Shown here one piece after another: positions 12,864 to 24,900 of a stretch of 64,000 bases of DNA (the first letter of the stretch is position 1; every line of letters begins with the position of its first letter). Made by a program: the position numbers and the translations under genes. The notes under the pieces are model-generated. The model did no database searches. It had not been told where the DNA came from and worked only from the letters and a program-made list of their open reading frames with translations. Source of the DNA: Oscarella lobularis (lineage: Eukaryota > Porifera > Homoscleromorpha > Homosclerophorida > Oscarellidae); the NCBI RefSeq assembly GCF_947507565.1, contig NC_089186.1:744001-808000 (forward strand), read 5' to 3'.

Positions 12864-14138
12864 GGGCACGAGCCTTCATCAAGAGTGCAACTATATAATT
12901 GTATAAAAATTAATCGCTCAATCGTAACTGCAGAGAGCAAAACTAAGCAAACGCATTCGTCTTAGAACGAGCAGTCACCACTATCGAAAAAATTCAACAA
13001 AGATCAGTAGAAGACGCACTGAAGACTTGTCCATTGCTGCAGCTGCCTCTCTCACGTTCGTGGAACAAATAGTACTAGTGGAAGCAGAGACATATGCGCC
13101 CCCATTTTTAAGGATCGCTTCCTTAATTTCCGCGGAAACAGGAAACAAATGGGCATATAGTTAAGCAATCCGTTGCATCCATCGTTACATCCATTCACGG
13201 GACTTTCGCTGTGGGAAATACGGAGAAGGGAAACGAAGAGTGCATAAATGTGGATAGATTATGAGATGGAAGCTTGCATAGGTAACCGAAGGACGAAAAC
13301 AAAAGGAAGCGAGAGGAAAATTAGATTAGGACGGACAAATTAAATTAGTATGGACCACGAGACAAAGATCGAGAGATTCAAATTTCCAGACTCCATTTCA
13401 TTTAGTAAACCCGCTAGAACCCTGGGCTTTATAATTCTCATGTAAATGTACTTCCGGTGAAAATACCGTGAGATCAATCGAATTCGTCTTAAAACACCTG
13501 TCTCCTATGTCAATTTAGCATTGTAGAATTTTTTCTTGTATCTTGCATCTAAATTCTTGAGACTCTTATCAGAGGATTCGCGTGTTCTTCGATTTTATCT
13601 ATGTGCTTCACATTATACAGTATTACCTTTTCTACAAGACCACTTCGACATAAAATTATCTGACGTATCCAAGGTAATATTTAGGCATCGTCTGCTCTAC
13701 TAACGTTGGCAGACTACCATAGAACGCGTCATCCATGCAACACCCGTGGCATGCATGTACTTTCGCTCTCGCCTCACTTCGTCTTTAACCGACGTACGTT
13801 ATCATCGTCTGGAGGCGTTGATCAAAAGTGGCCACGGTACCGACCACATGAGCAAAGTACACAGTAGCTTTGCATATGGAGCGGCATCACGTGCACCACT
13901 TGAGACTCTTTGAGTCAATTTGCTGTAAATGCCATCAATGCGTCTCTTCTGGTTGAGCTGTTATGCAACGTTCTGAAGAAGGCTAGCCGAAAAGGGCTCG
14001 AGCATATGTACAAAACCGTTTGATTCTTACTGCGGCTGCGCGTACGTGCAAGAAGGCGAGTACACAAACAACGTTGCCGCGGAAAGAACGGTTCATGGAC
14101 ACCGCTAGTACTGTATATATTACTGTCTACTCAATCTT
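12864..14138. repeat. Segmental duplication 2, first copy
   Basis: Matches 31784-33081 in the same orientation almost throughout, with small indels and scattered substitutions. Shared landmarks are GCACGAGCCTTCATCAA at the left end and GGTTCATGGACACCGCTAG at the right. No long open frame is conserved between the copies. This copy lies between the two minus-strand genes; the other lies just upstream of the first ankyrin-kinase gene. Confidence 0.9.
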
Positions 14139-14726
14139 TTCGATCTCGCTTCGAGAGCTAGATGAACACGAACGCGCGCCTCCCGTTCGAACTTCGTTTG
14201 GCTTCGAGAGCTAGAATGCTCTACGTCTTCGAGGATGCCGCCTTTTCAATTTGACGCTTGCTGACGCGCTGCTGCGAAGCGTTGGCGTCGAACAGACAAC
14301 GTCTCGTCGAGATGCCTATTCTAAGAGACCACTGCACAGCTTATATCGTCCGAAAGCGACGGAGCAGTCGAGAAATCTCGCGGAGCATGCGCCCTGCTCC
14401 CGGGTTGTCAATGTCAAAATAATTAATCAGGTTGCTCGATCGCCGAAAAGAACTGTTCTATAGTGTAAGAAAAGTGACCCACAGCGGCGGCACATGCCTG
14501 ATGGTGCAAAATAACTGCGATATCAGTCAAGCTGTCGCCACTGCTTTGAAACACTAAAGTTATTATATTATAACTGGCATTAAAAATTATCCATTCGCAG
14601 TATCTAGTTGGTATTTAATTAAGTGTAGGCGGCATAACGGCAATACGGCTTATATTCAGAGGAACTTACGGTGATTTAGAAGGGGTGGAATGTACCTATA
14701 ACCCTATAACCCTAGAGGAAAAATCC
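14139..14726. other. Region downstream of the sacsin-like gene
   Basis: No gene recognised. This is the 3-prime flank of the minus-strand sacsin-like gene. No clear polyadenylation signal was identified. Confidence 0.4.
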
Positions 14727-15905
14727 TTATATGGTGAGAAAGATTTGACGAGCAATATTCTGAACGCCTTCTGCGCCTTCCAAAGCGATTATAGCTTGAT
14801 GCCTCATGTACGATGAAGCCGGTTCCGATGCAGAGTCAGCAGCCGGAACTCGAGCTTTCGTAGCATCCTCGTCATTTAGAAGCAGCACAAAATCGATAAG
14901 ATCTTTTGAATGACGGTCGACGTAATCAGAAGCGTGGAGAAGAGCCTGTAGTTTTCTCTCCGCTGTTCGCTTAGGATCTAATCCCGTCTTGCAAAGCAAA
15001 ATGCCCTTCAACGCTTTCTCGACACACTCGTGGCACAGATAGCATACGAAAGCAAAATTCTTGGGAAAGCCGGCAGCGTCTTTTTCGCATTGCCTTTGAT
15101 AGTGCTCTTGAGCAGCAAGCAAATCAGCTTCCGCTTGCCTAATAAACATTGTTCCCCATTTTGGATTCGGAGTCAGACGCGGAGTAGCCGGAGGGCAAAA
15201 ATAATTACGATCCGATTGCTTTCGGCGAGATCGAGACCTGAATCGGCCAGATGTAGCTTGTGGCTGAGGCGACGTTTCGGCTTCCTCAGATCGACGCGGA
15301 TGCCGGCCAAAACGTTCCGCGTAGCTATTCCACCCGTCATAGAAGCCACTGTAAGAATACGGAGTGCTACCCCACGTAGCTGCACTTGCATTCTGGGCCG
15401 GGGGCCCCCCATCGACTTGGGCCCTAAGAAACACGAAGAGATCACTTGCGTCAGGATCGTCGCTTTTGTCAGGATGACACTGTAAGAATAGCCGTTTGAT
15501 TGCTCTCCGTTGGTCGTCTTCATTTTTGAGTGCCCATATTTTAGATAGCAACCTTCGAATCTCGTCTTTTTTCGCTTTCAAAGTTAAACACGGAGTTGAA
15601 TCGTCGGCGCTTTGTTCTCCTGTGAAAACTGCAACTTTCTGTACCTCTGTGCTTTTGCTGAAAACTGGCGATTCTTCAGCAACGTTTAGAAGAGTCAGCG
15701 CCGGACGATTTGTATAGAATTTGAAAATTTTCATGCTATCAGCTTCAATAGGATTTCTTTGGCCGATATCAATGATATACGTAGGTATTCCCCTAAATGA
15801 ACGGTCTTCGGCATCCCCATCGCGTTCGTACTTTTTGTGATATATTTTCGCGTAAATGTACGCATCTTCTTCTGATTCGTAAGAGACCCATTCGTCTACT
15901 TCAAA
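14727..15905 (-). other. Last exon of the sacsin-like gene: J domain and HEPN
   Basis: Encodes 392 residues. The J domain lies at about 15400-15550 with CHPDKSDD, so the HPD motif that stimulates Hsp70 is intact. A linker rich in S, R, P and Q follows. HEPN spans about 14760-15120, with the helix pattern [19 protein letters not shown] typical of sacsin HEPN, a dimerising nucleotide-binding domain. Confidence 0.85.
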
Positions 15906-18900
15906 CTTGAAGTTGAAATCGAATTTGATTTGTCGCTCGTGGATAGAAAAAGCCGTCGTCCGCACACGACTCTTCCTAGTCCACGACTCGTTGAAAAGTC
16001 CTCTTCAAACAAATCAAGAAATTTGATATTCCGATCTTTCAAATAGGAAGGTATTCTCGCATAATCATCTAAAGAAAACATACCAACAATGACGCTGTCT
16101 CGTTTGAACGAAGTTTGAAGAAGATTCAAAATGCATTCAACGACTTTTTCTGAAAACGTGGTGCCGGGCACTGATGCCGAGTTCAAAAAGGATTCTGTTA
16201 TGAAGAGTACAGCTGGACCTGGATCTTCTTCGTTACTAGTAGACTTTAGGAAAATGTCTCTTCGTGACGTTTCGCCTATTTCTTCTTGACTGGAGAAAAC
16301 AACGAGTGAAGTGCAAAAAGAATGCAGGCATTCGACTTCAAAGCTTTCAGCCAACGTCTCAAATCCTTTCGACAAGATAGGAGGTATCAAGTCAGTCCGG
16401 TGTTGGTCAACGTAAACGCTTCTTATGCCAGTGATAAATGCTTCAGATTTTATAAAATCTTCGAGACCACCAGCCAACACATGGTGTTCGTCGCTCGATG
16501 ACTTAATTACGGTTTCTTCTTTGATGCGTTCGCCGACAAGACTGGAAAACATTATAGGGCGAAGTTCTCCGGGAAGAAGATCAACGGTACTCTCACGAAA
16601 AGTTGGCAATTTGCACGTTTGTAGATCGATAAGAAAATCGTATGGCAAGTTGCTGATAATATTCTCGTGTTTTCCATTGTCTAGAAAAACAAGAGTGCTT
16701 GACAATTTTAGCTCATCTCTGCGTGTCAGAAGATAGAGAGGACGCAGAGAATTTACAGACACTTCTCGATCTTCTTTGAGACATAGAAACAATTTTTCAG
16801 TCGCCAGAACGGCTTTTTCGTAATCGCTGGGACTAAGTTCGCTTCCTCCGCTATGACAAAATATGCCTTCAAGGACACGGGCGTAGTGAAACGGTCTCGC
16901 TTCCGTGTCAATGCCAAGAAGTCGAAGAACATTGCTGTACGGCGCATAGGCATCAGGTAAGTCAAACAGATAAGGAGGCATTTCGTTATCTACTTTCCGA
17001 GCAATTTGGATTGGAGACGCAAATTCGACAAGACGAGGAATAAAAACAAACGGTAGTGTGTGCAGGCACTTCACAGCTTCTTTGGACTCCACGTCAGGGC
17101 ATTTTCTTACAAAATGCGCCGGATTGCGTAAGTCTGTTGCCGATGTCAAATCAGGTAAGTTCCTGTCAATCGCAGAAAATTTAAGGCGGACTTGAAGATA
17201 TTCTAAAACGGATAGAGTTATACTCGTTATTTCTGAAACGATTTGGAAGTCGGGCTTCTCTTCCGGTTTGAGAATGCCAGCCATCGCTGCATAAACGTAG
17301 GTTCTGATATTCGACAGGACATCGCCAAAATTCGGCTTCACTGCTAGTCCAAGCCATTCTCGGTGGCATGAATCCAAAGAAGCTACTTCGTCCCAAAAAG
17401 GAGACAAACTGCGTGATGTCCAACAAAGCCTTTCGTTGGATTCACTAGGAAAAACACATTTTTTGAAGCTCGTCGCCACGCCGCCCGTCTTTGAACCAAA
17501 CGGCTGCGAAATGTAAGTCAGTTCTTTCCTTACTTCCTTTGAAGGCACACAACAAATAGAGCCAAATTTACCCCACGTTTTCGACGCGCAATTTTGATAA
17601 TTGACAAAAAGATGACTAAAAAGAATCTTTGATTTTTCCTCCCATTTACCTGAGTCTTCAGGGCTCATAGACCTCTTTCCTTCCTCTTCAAGCTCAGTGG
17701 CAAAATCAATCAACATTTCTTCACTAGCAACTGTTTGAAGTCCAAGTTGACGAAGAAAAAGCTTCCATTCTGGGGAACCAGTCTCAGCCTCCGGTGGAAA
17801 GCATTCTTTGCCAAGCATAAGACTAAACAGGGGAACCGAAGGGTCAAAAAACGTCGACACGCACTGCAGTTTACTCCGTCGCAAAAAACAAGGAACCGAT
17901 TTTAGTTTTTCAAGAACAGCATTTGTGGTGGCCGATCTTGTTTCAGCTGAGAAACGATTGGCCAAGTATACAAGATGCCTCATACGATCCTTTTGAGTTA
18001 GAACAAAGAACTGCTCCAAAATAAATTCGACATAAATGTCATCGACAGATTTGTCATCTAGTCCGAAATACTTGTTGAGACTATTCAAATCTGGTTTTCT
18101 CTTCAACAATTCAATCTCTTTCGCAGTCGCATTCGACGCCGCTTTCCTCCACTGCTCAAAGCCAAACATGGGCAGTCTGTCCGGAAGAGTCAGGGCATAC
18201 TTTTGGCCAATGCTTATGAATCGTCCTGCCACGTTTTCAAAAAGTGGCAATGATTTGATGCGCTTCAGACTGCAGTATGCTTGACCAGAGAAACTTATAT
18301 GAGTGTTGAAGTATCTGAGAATCTGCTGTGCTGCTTCAGAAGTAAAGCTGTCCTTGATAAGCAAACCTATGGGCGCTTTAAACAAATGGACTAAAGCGCC
18401 AATCAATCTGTCGGGCTTAGATATAGTTGAAAGTCTTGACTCTACAAGAGAAGAAGTGATCGTTCTCTGCAGGTAAGATGTGGCTTGTCGTCCAAACAGA
18501 ACATCAAATCGAAGAAAAGGAATTCCAATTGCTTTGAGCACAGTTTCCACAGGAGCGTTACCGCCAGAAGATTGGAAAATAGTATGTCCAAGCTTTGCAG
18601 GAGCTCGGAAAGAACGAACGGCACTTTTGACGGGTATAACAGGCATCTCTTCAAAGAGTCGAATTGTTTCTTCAAATTCTGAAGAGCCTTGTGCTGCAAC
18701 AAATTCCCAAAAGCACTTTACCCAGGAATCATCTGGACGGAGTAGCGCTGTTTTCTCGCTGTAATTGCCCACGGTTATGGAATCAAAAATGTTTAAATGC
18801 TGAACACATTGCAGGAGTTCAGGAGAAGTAAGTTGTCTAACTGCAGGTGACTGAAAATTGTAGTTTCTGAGCGAAGATAGTCGTAGAGCAGGATGAAGGA

Positions 18901-21900
18901 ATAAATTTTGAGGCAACAGCTGAAGAAACCTTGAAAAATAAACATAGTTTTCTTCGGAAAATTGTCTTAGGACTCCGTCTGCTGTCAACAATAAAGGAAG
19001 ATTATTCAGACTTTTAAACGAGAGCTGTTCTTCAACTTTTCCGTAGTTCCAAAACAAAAACTGCAGCAGAAAATCAACATTTTCTGGAATTTTAAAAACA
19101 GTTTTCTCAATTTTCCCAAGGACAAGCTTAGACGACTTCTGCTCAGTAAACTTATTAAGAATATTGCAAACAGACTCTCGGCTTGTTGTTTGAAGGCCGC
19201 AGTTTGGCACTTCAGCTAGCGCTTCGCATATAGTCCCCGATGTTGCGACGATAGGGAATCCAAGCAAGAGGAGCAGCGACTTGAGAACGAAACATTGTTC
19301 GCCGCAATTATCTCTAGTTCCAAAGCCGTCCAGAATACTTGAATTCCATCTCATAGGAGACTGAACGCTTTTTTCCGCCTCTTTTAAACCTGGTGAAAGC
19401 CAGATTAAAGAAGGCGTAGAAGAAAGACGCGCTTTCATTTTTGTGTAAATCGTTAGAGGCTCTTTCTGACGTTCGACATGCCATGGAAGAGACAAGGGAC
19501 GGTTCACGAGAGCCAGAACCGGTGATTTCCTGAAAATCAGATTAAAATAGACCGCACGAGAAAGGCGATCCCAGTACGTCGTCTCCTCTCTCCAACTGGG
19601 GAAGAGAGAATGAAACCAAGAGAGTCTCTTGGCTAAAGTCTCAGAGCCTTTAACGTCACGCATTACGTACTCTCTCGCCTCCTCAATAAATCTTGCGTAC
19701 GCCGGAGATATGCTCAAATCAATAAGTTCCTCATTCCAAACTTGCTTCTTGTCGCACAATCTGCTTCTTCCTGAATTACTAGAAGCAGCAGTGTCTCGAA
19801 AGAGATTCCGACGATCCGAGTCTAAGGCAAAATGCCCGTTGACATACACAGGCAGAGGTATGTTTTCCGGAAGAGGGAGATAAAAAAAGGCTTTCCCGTG
19901 TCTAATTTTCTCACCTAAAATAGCTGCTATGCCTCCTCTTGGAAATAGAGATAGCTTTGCGACGTTGCTAAAGTTCTTATCCGTATCCTCTTTTCCCATA
20001 AACTGATGAACAAGCCAAGTTCTCTTCTTGCCTTTAAAAACGACACGCTTTGATGAGAGAGACACTTTGTAACTGACATGATACAGAGGAATGCAATTCG
20101 TTTCGACGTCTTTAAGTTCATTCAGTTTCTGAGTAAACTCTTTTCTCTTTGCCTTATCGGCAGCGTCGATGTCAGCTCGAACAGAAAACTTCTCTCTGCG
20201 AGTGCCATTTTCTTCGATAACCGATACTTTTAGATATGTCACGAAGTTCAAAAAAAGTAGAATGTCGCCGGAGCTGGCGGCGAATTCGTCCAGAAGGGCT
20301 TCAATCGCCTCAATTGTAACTTCGTCTCTAGAAATGCCAGATCTTGCTGCACATTGTTTATTTCTCAATGGAAATCGGAACAACGTTCCTCCTTTGAGAG
20401 AGACGTCGGGATCAAGGACCGAGTAATAGCAAGACTTCATGTCCTTGAAACTCTTCCAAACATTTTCCAATGTTGGCCTAAAAAGGCGGCCGGGCTTATC
20501 AATCGTTGCCCCCGGTACAAACCAGCAGTGGGGATCCAAGACGCAGAAAGTGTCGTCGTTAGAAATAAAGGAAGGGCAGTCAGTGATATGATAAAGAGAA
20601 TTAAATCCGATTCCATACTGGCCGGTTGTCGACGAGTCATCCCGCTTGCTTCCCTGCCCAAGATTTTGAATGCCTTTGATGTCCTTTTCAGTAAAGGGAC
20701 GATCGTTGTATACCAAAAGAGCTGGCCCCTGCAGATCTTTCCATGCATCGCTCATTAGAAACTTTTTCCCGTGAACTCGCTTGTCAAATATGATATGGAG
20801 AGTAGAAGCTTGAGCGTCGTCTGCGTTCTGAAGCAGTTCTTTGAGAATTTGCACACCCCAAAGATAATCAGCTATTATTTTCTTTATGCGGAGAGTTAAT
20901 GGTTCGAATTGCCCAAAAGGATCTCCCGGAAACTCTTGCGAGAAACTATCAACAATTCTCGATCTCGCAGGTACGACTCCGAACTCAAGAAGTGCGTAAC
21001 TGTTCGTAAGATGGCTGCTAACAAAAGCCTTGTCTCTCGCTGAAGCTCCCGAAGGACGGGCCCACAAAGCGTCGACGTAGGTCAATTGAGAAGCTGGGAG
21101 TAGAAAGAAATGTTCCGAAATAAGAGGAACTTCTTTCTCGCCTCGTTGGTTTTCTCTCCATTCTTTATCCTCCTTTAATGACAACTTTTGAATAAAGAGA
21201 GTCGCTATGGAGACTTCTTCATCTGTAAGTTTTTCCTGGCCTTTGTCTTCAGCCATTCGCTTCAGAGCCCATGCGTAATCCTCTTTCTCAAAGCGCTGGC
21301 GTACACCAGCTGCTTCAAGAAGACTGCGCACGCCATTCAGCTGCTGAGGAACAGAGTGCAAGTACATTGTCGCTGAAATATCAGGACTAAATTCAAAAGC
21401 CACCTGAGACGGCTTGACAATTCCGTTTTGAACTAAAATCCACTTTCTACCGGACAAGAAAGAAGCTCCGGAGACGATTATCTTTGTAAGTTCTCCACCT
21501 CGCAAACGTTTATTCAGCTCTTTATACACCGCGTAAATCAAGTCTTCAAGACTTTCGGAAACCGTTTCCTCAGCTGAAATGCGTTCGAGGGCCGTTTCCA
21601 GATGCTCGAGTACCAACGCGAGCGGGGGAGATTCAATTCCAAATACAGGTAAAACAGACGATCCGTGACCTTCCAAGTCTGACCGTCGCAGCTGCAAAAT
21701 AATTCCTTGCGTTCCAACCTCATGAGAAAATTCTCTATAGAACACTTGGGCAGAAGAAGCAACAAATCGTTTTGTAGGATAAACGTCGGAAAACCAATCA
21801 TGTGATAGTGGATACTCTTCGGGACACGTCATCACTGGCAAACACTCAATAGATCGGATTTCCGCTTTTTTAGAGAGGCTGCACGGTTTTCCAGATCTAT

Positions 21901-24900
21901 CCAACTTTTCCATCAGCGTCGCAACTGCGTGAAAGCGAGTTTCAATCTTGGCGTCGTCTGAAATGTGACTTATTCCTAACAGTCGCTCAGTAACGTCGTC
22001 CCAGTCTAAAAGATCGTACGTTTTCATCCCCAAGACTGTCAGAACCTGGAGTATGTCAGGGTTCCGATAACTTTGAAAAGGAAATCGCTCGTCTTCTTCA
22101 CTGAATAAATCCTTTGCAGCGTAGTCAGGGTTAATAAGAAAACAAGGTCGCGAGAAGCGCGTTCCGTTTGGCGAGCAAGGAACGACAGACATTTCTTTGA
22201 GAATTCTACATAACTGAAGTGACGAAAACGCGTTGAATTTCAAGAGAGCGCAAATCAGTTCATCTCTCTTTGTCGCCTCAAATAGCGTCAGTGCGCTGGG
22301 AAGTAATTTTTCGGCAAATGATTCCACTGTCAGAAGTCTTTTTCGAAGAAAAGCTTTGCCAGCAAAAGTCAATCCCTTTAGCACATGACTAGCACCGTCC
22401 GGAATAGAAGCATAATTAGGAAGCGAAAGGTCTGTCAAAGTCTCGGCATGAGGAATTTGTTTCACCTCTGATGAAAGAAGCAGCGCCTCAGATAGGGCAA
22501 TCCATCCACCAGTCGTTCTGAAAAGAGCCAGACTCTCTTTGATTACAGCGGAGTAGAAAGCCTCGGCAAGATGTCTCCACATCAGCTGCGCAGAAAAAAC
22601 GTCCGGCCAGAGACGGTAATAGTCACAAAGCAGCGGATTCTGCAAAAGTGACGTCACTGATTGTAGCACAACAGTGGTTGCTTTTGATAGAGCATCCGTA
22701 ATAAGCGCTTCGTTCCACTTAACGTCGATGGCTCTCTTCTCTTCAGTCACAGTCTCCGTATTGTGCCACCACAACCCACGTCTGTTAGAATAAACTGCAA
22801 AGAATCCGTTAACGTGAAAAGGTAACCCGGTGGGAATTGAAAGAGGAAGAAAGCAGAAAACTTCGCCATCTACAGAAACAAGTTTGGCGGCCTTGCCAGA
22901 AGAAAATTTAGCGGCAACTCCAGCAAAAGGCACCAAACCGCTCTTTCGTCCTTCTGGTGACCGGGCCAAAGAAAGACACTGATTCCGTCCAATCGCAGAG
23001 CATACAAGCCATCGTTCGGCTTTTGTACTAAAAGCGTCACGAAATTCAACAGAGAGTACAGAGGAAGCGCTAGTCCAAGAAAGTATCTGACGACTGCGAA
23101 CCGCCTCAGAAGCAAGATCAAACAGTTGAGACGGCCTAACGGTCGAACTCAGCAAATCAGGCGTTTCTTCGCGTGCCGTAACTCCGAATAGAAAAACGCG
23201 ATCGCTCATCGGCGACGACGACTCTTTCTTCAGTTCGTACACATTGATTGAGCGAACATTATTCAGGAAGAGCAATATTTTCTCGCTGACTTGTTTAAGG
23301 GCGTCGAGCGTGTTTTGAACGCGACGCTCGTCGTAAGCTTCACTCTTTATTTCGCTCCTGAAAGCTTGATAGGAGGTCCGCAAAGGAAAACGAAACAAGG
23401 TACCAGGAAATGCTTGCCGTTCCTTTAACCTGCAGCCAAAGACACCTTCGTAAGGCTGAAATTGATCGGGAAATGTTTCTGCTATCGGTGTTGTGCAGAA
23501 ATCAATTTTCACGCCAGGTTTTGACGGGTCTGTGATGTGATTCCCAAGATGGTACCGATGAGGATCAAAAATGACGAAAAAATTTCGGCTTACAAAGCTG
23601 GGAACGTCAGTCAGATGATACACCGAAGTGAAACCAAGCCCAAATCGTCCTATCCTGTTCATATCTGTCATCTTCGTCCTCCCTGCTAACTTGGCAATAT
23701 TTACAAAGTCTTCGTCGCGAAAAGTGGCATTATTGTAAGCCCAAAAAGCGGGCCCCTGGCAGTGCTTCATGTCGGGCGAGAGGAGAGAAGATGCTCCGCC
23801 TTCGCGCCAGTCAATGAGAATCGACACTTCGGTAGCACCAGCATTGTCGGCATTTTGAACAAGTTCTTTGAAGACGCCGGCGTCGTCCTCATATTCAGCC
23901 AGAATGTTGTTGATGCGAAGTGTGAGAGGTTCGTTGGGACCGAGCTGCTCAAGGCCAAAGTCAAGAGAGTCTGATGGGGCCAGACGTTTGCTCAACGAAT
24001 GAATGCCCAATTTGTAGGCCGTGTCGTGTGTAATTTTTCGGTGAATCACTTTATCTTCGTCGGTAAGTGAACTTTTGTCTCTAGAGCGGAGCCACTCGGC
24101 ATCACAGTACATAACTCTGGAACAGGGTTGAAGATCAAGAACGCTGTAGTTGTCCACAGGCACGAGAACTTTTTGTCTCACATGCTCTGGCAGAACGGCG
24201 AACTCTTCTGTCACCCAATTCAGGATCTGAATAGCCAGATTCAAATCACGTTGGAAATTCGCTTTCGGTTCTCCGCTCTCATGAGCATACTTGATTTCGT
24301 TTAGAACCCGAAGAACGTCCGATCGAGTGAATTCTTCTTGAATAGTCAAAACTTTGACGAGGTTTGGCTGCTTCAAATGAGGATACCGGTCGATCTTGAA
24401 GAGCCAAGGTTCCAAGGAAGACCGAAAAAGACTTGACTGAGCAATTTGGTCTGCACGAACAAAACCGTGAGTTTCGTTAAGCCAGACGAACGACGCATTT
24501 TTGAAACGTTTAGATATTTCACGACACAATGAAAGAAGCGTCCAGCAGGAGTCGGTTAACTTCAGAAGTGTTTTGAAGAAAGACTCCATTAACTCATCAA
24601 ATTCTCTCGGAGACGGATGCGTGCTGTAATGCTTAATAGCTCTTTCCCATTGATTCATGACGTCGCTGAGTGCGGGAAGTCGAAGTCCGAGAAGCTGCAT
24701 CAAGCTCTTATCGCACACCACTCCACCTTTGACTATGAATGCGCTGCTACCAACGAGGCAAGATAAATCGAATAGAGACACTCCCATGTCCGACACAGTG
24801 CAGACGACGTCCCTTGGAAAAGCTGCTCTTGTAGAGATAGCTTTCCATGGAAGAACACTGCAAATTTCTCCCGGTTGGCTCTCAACGGGACACCAGTTTA

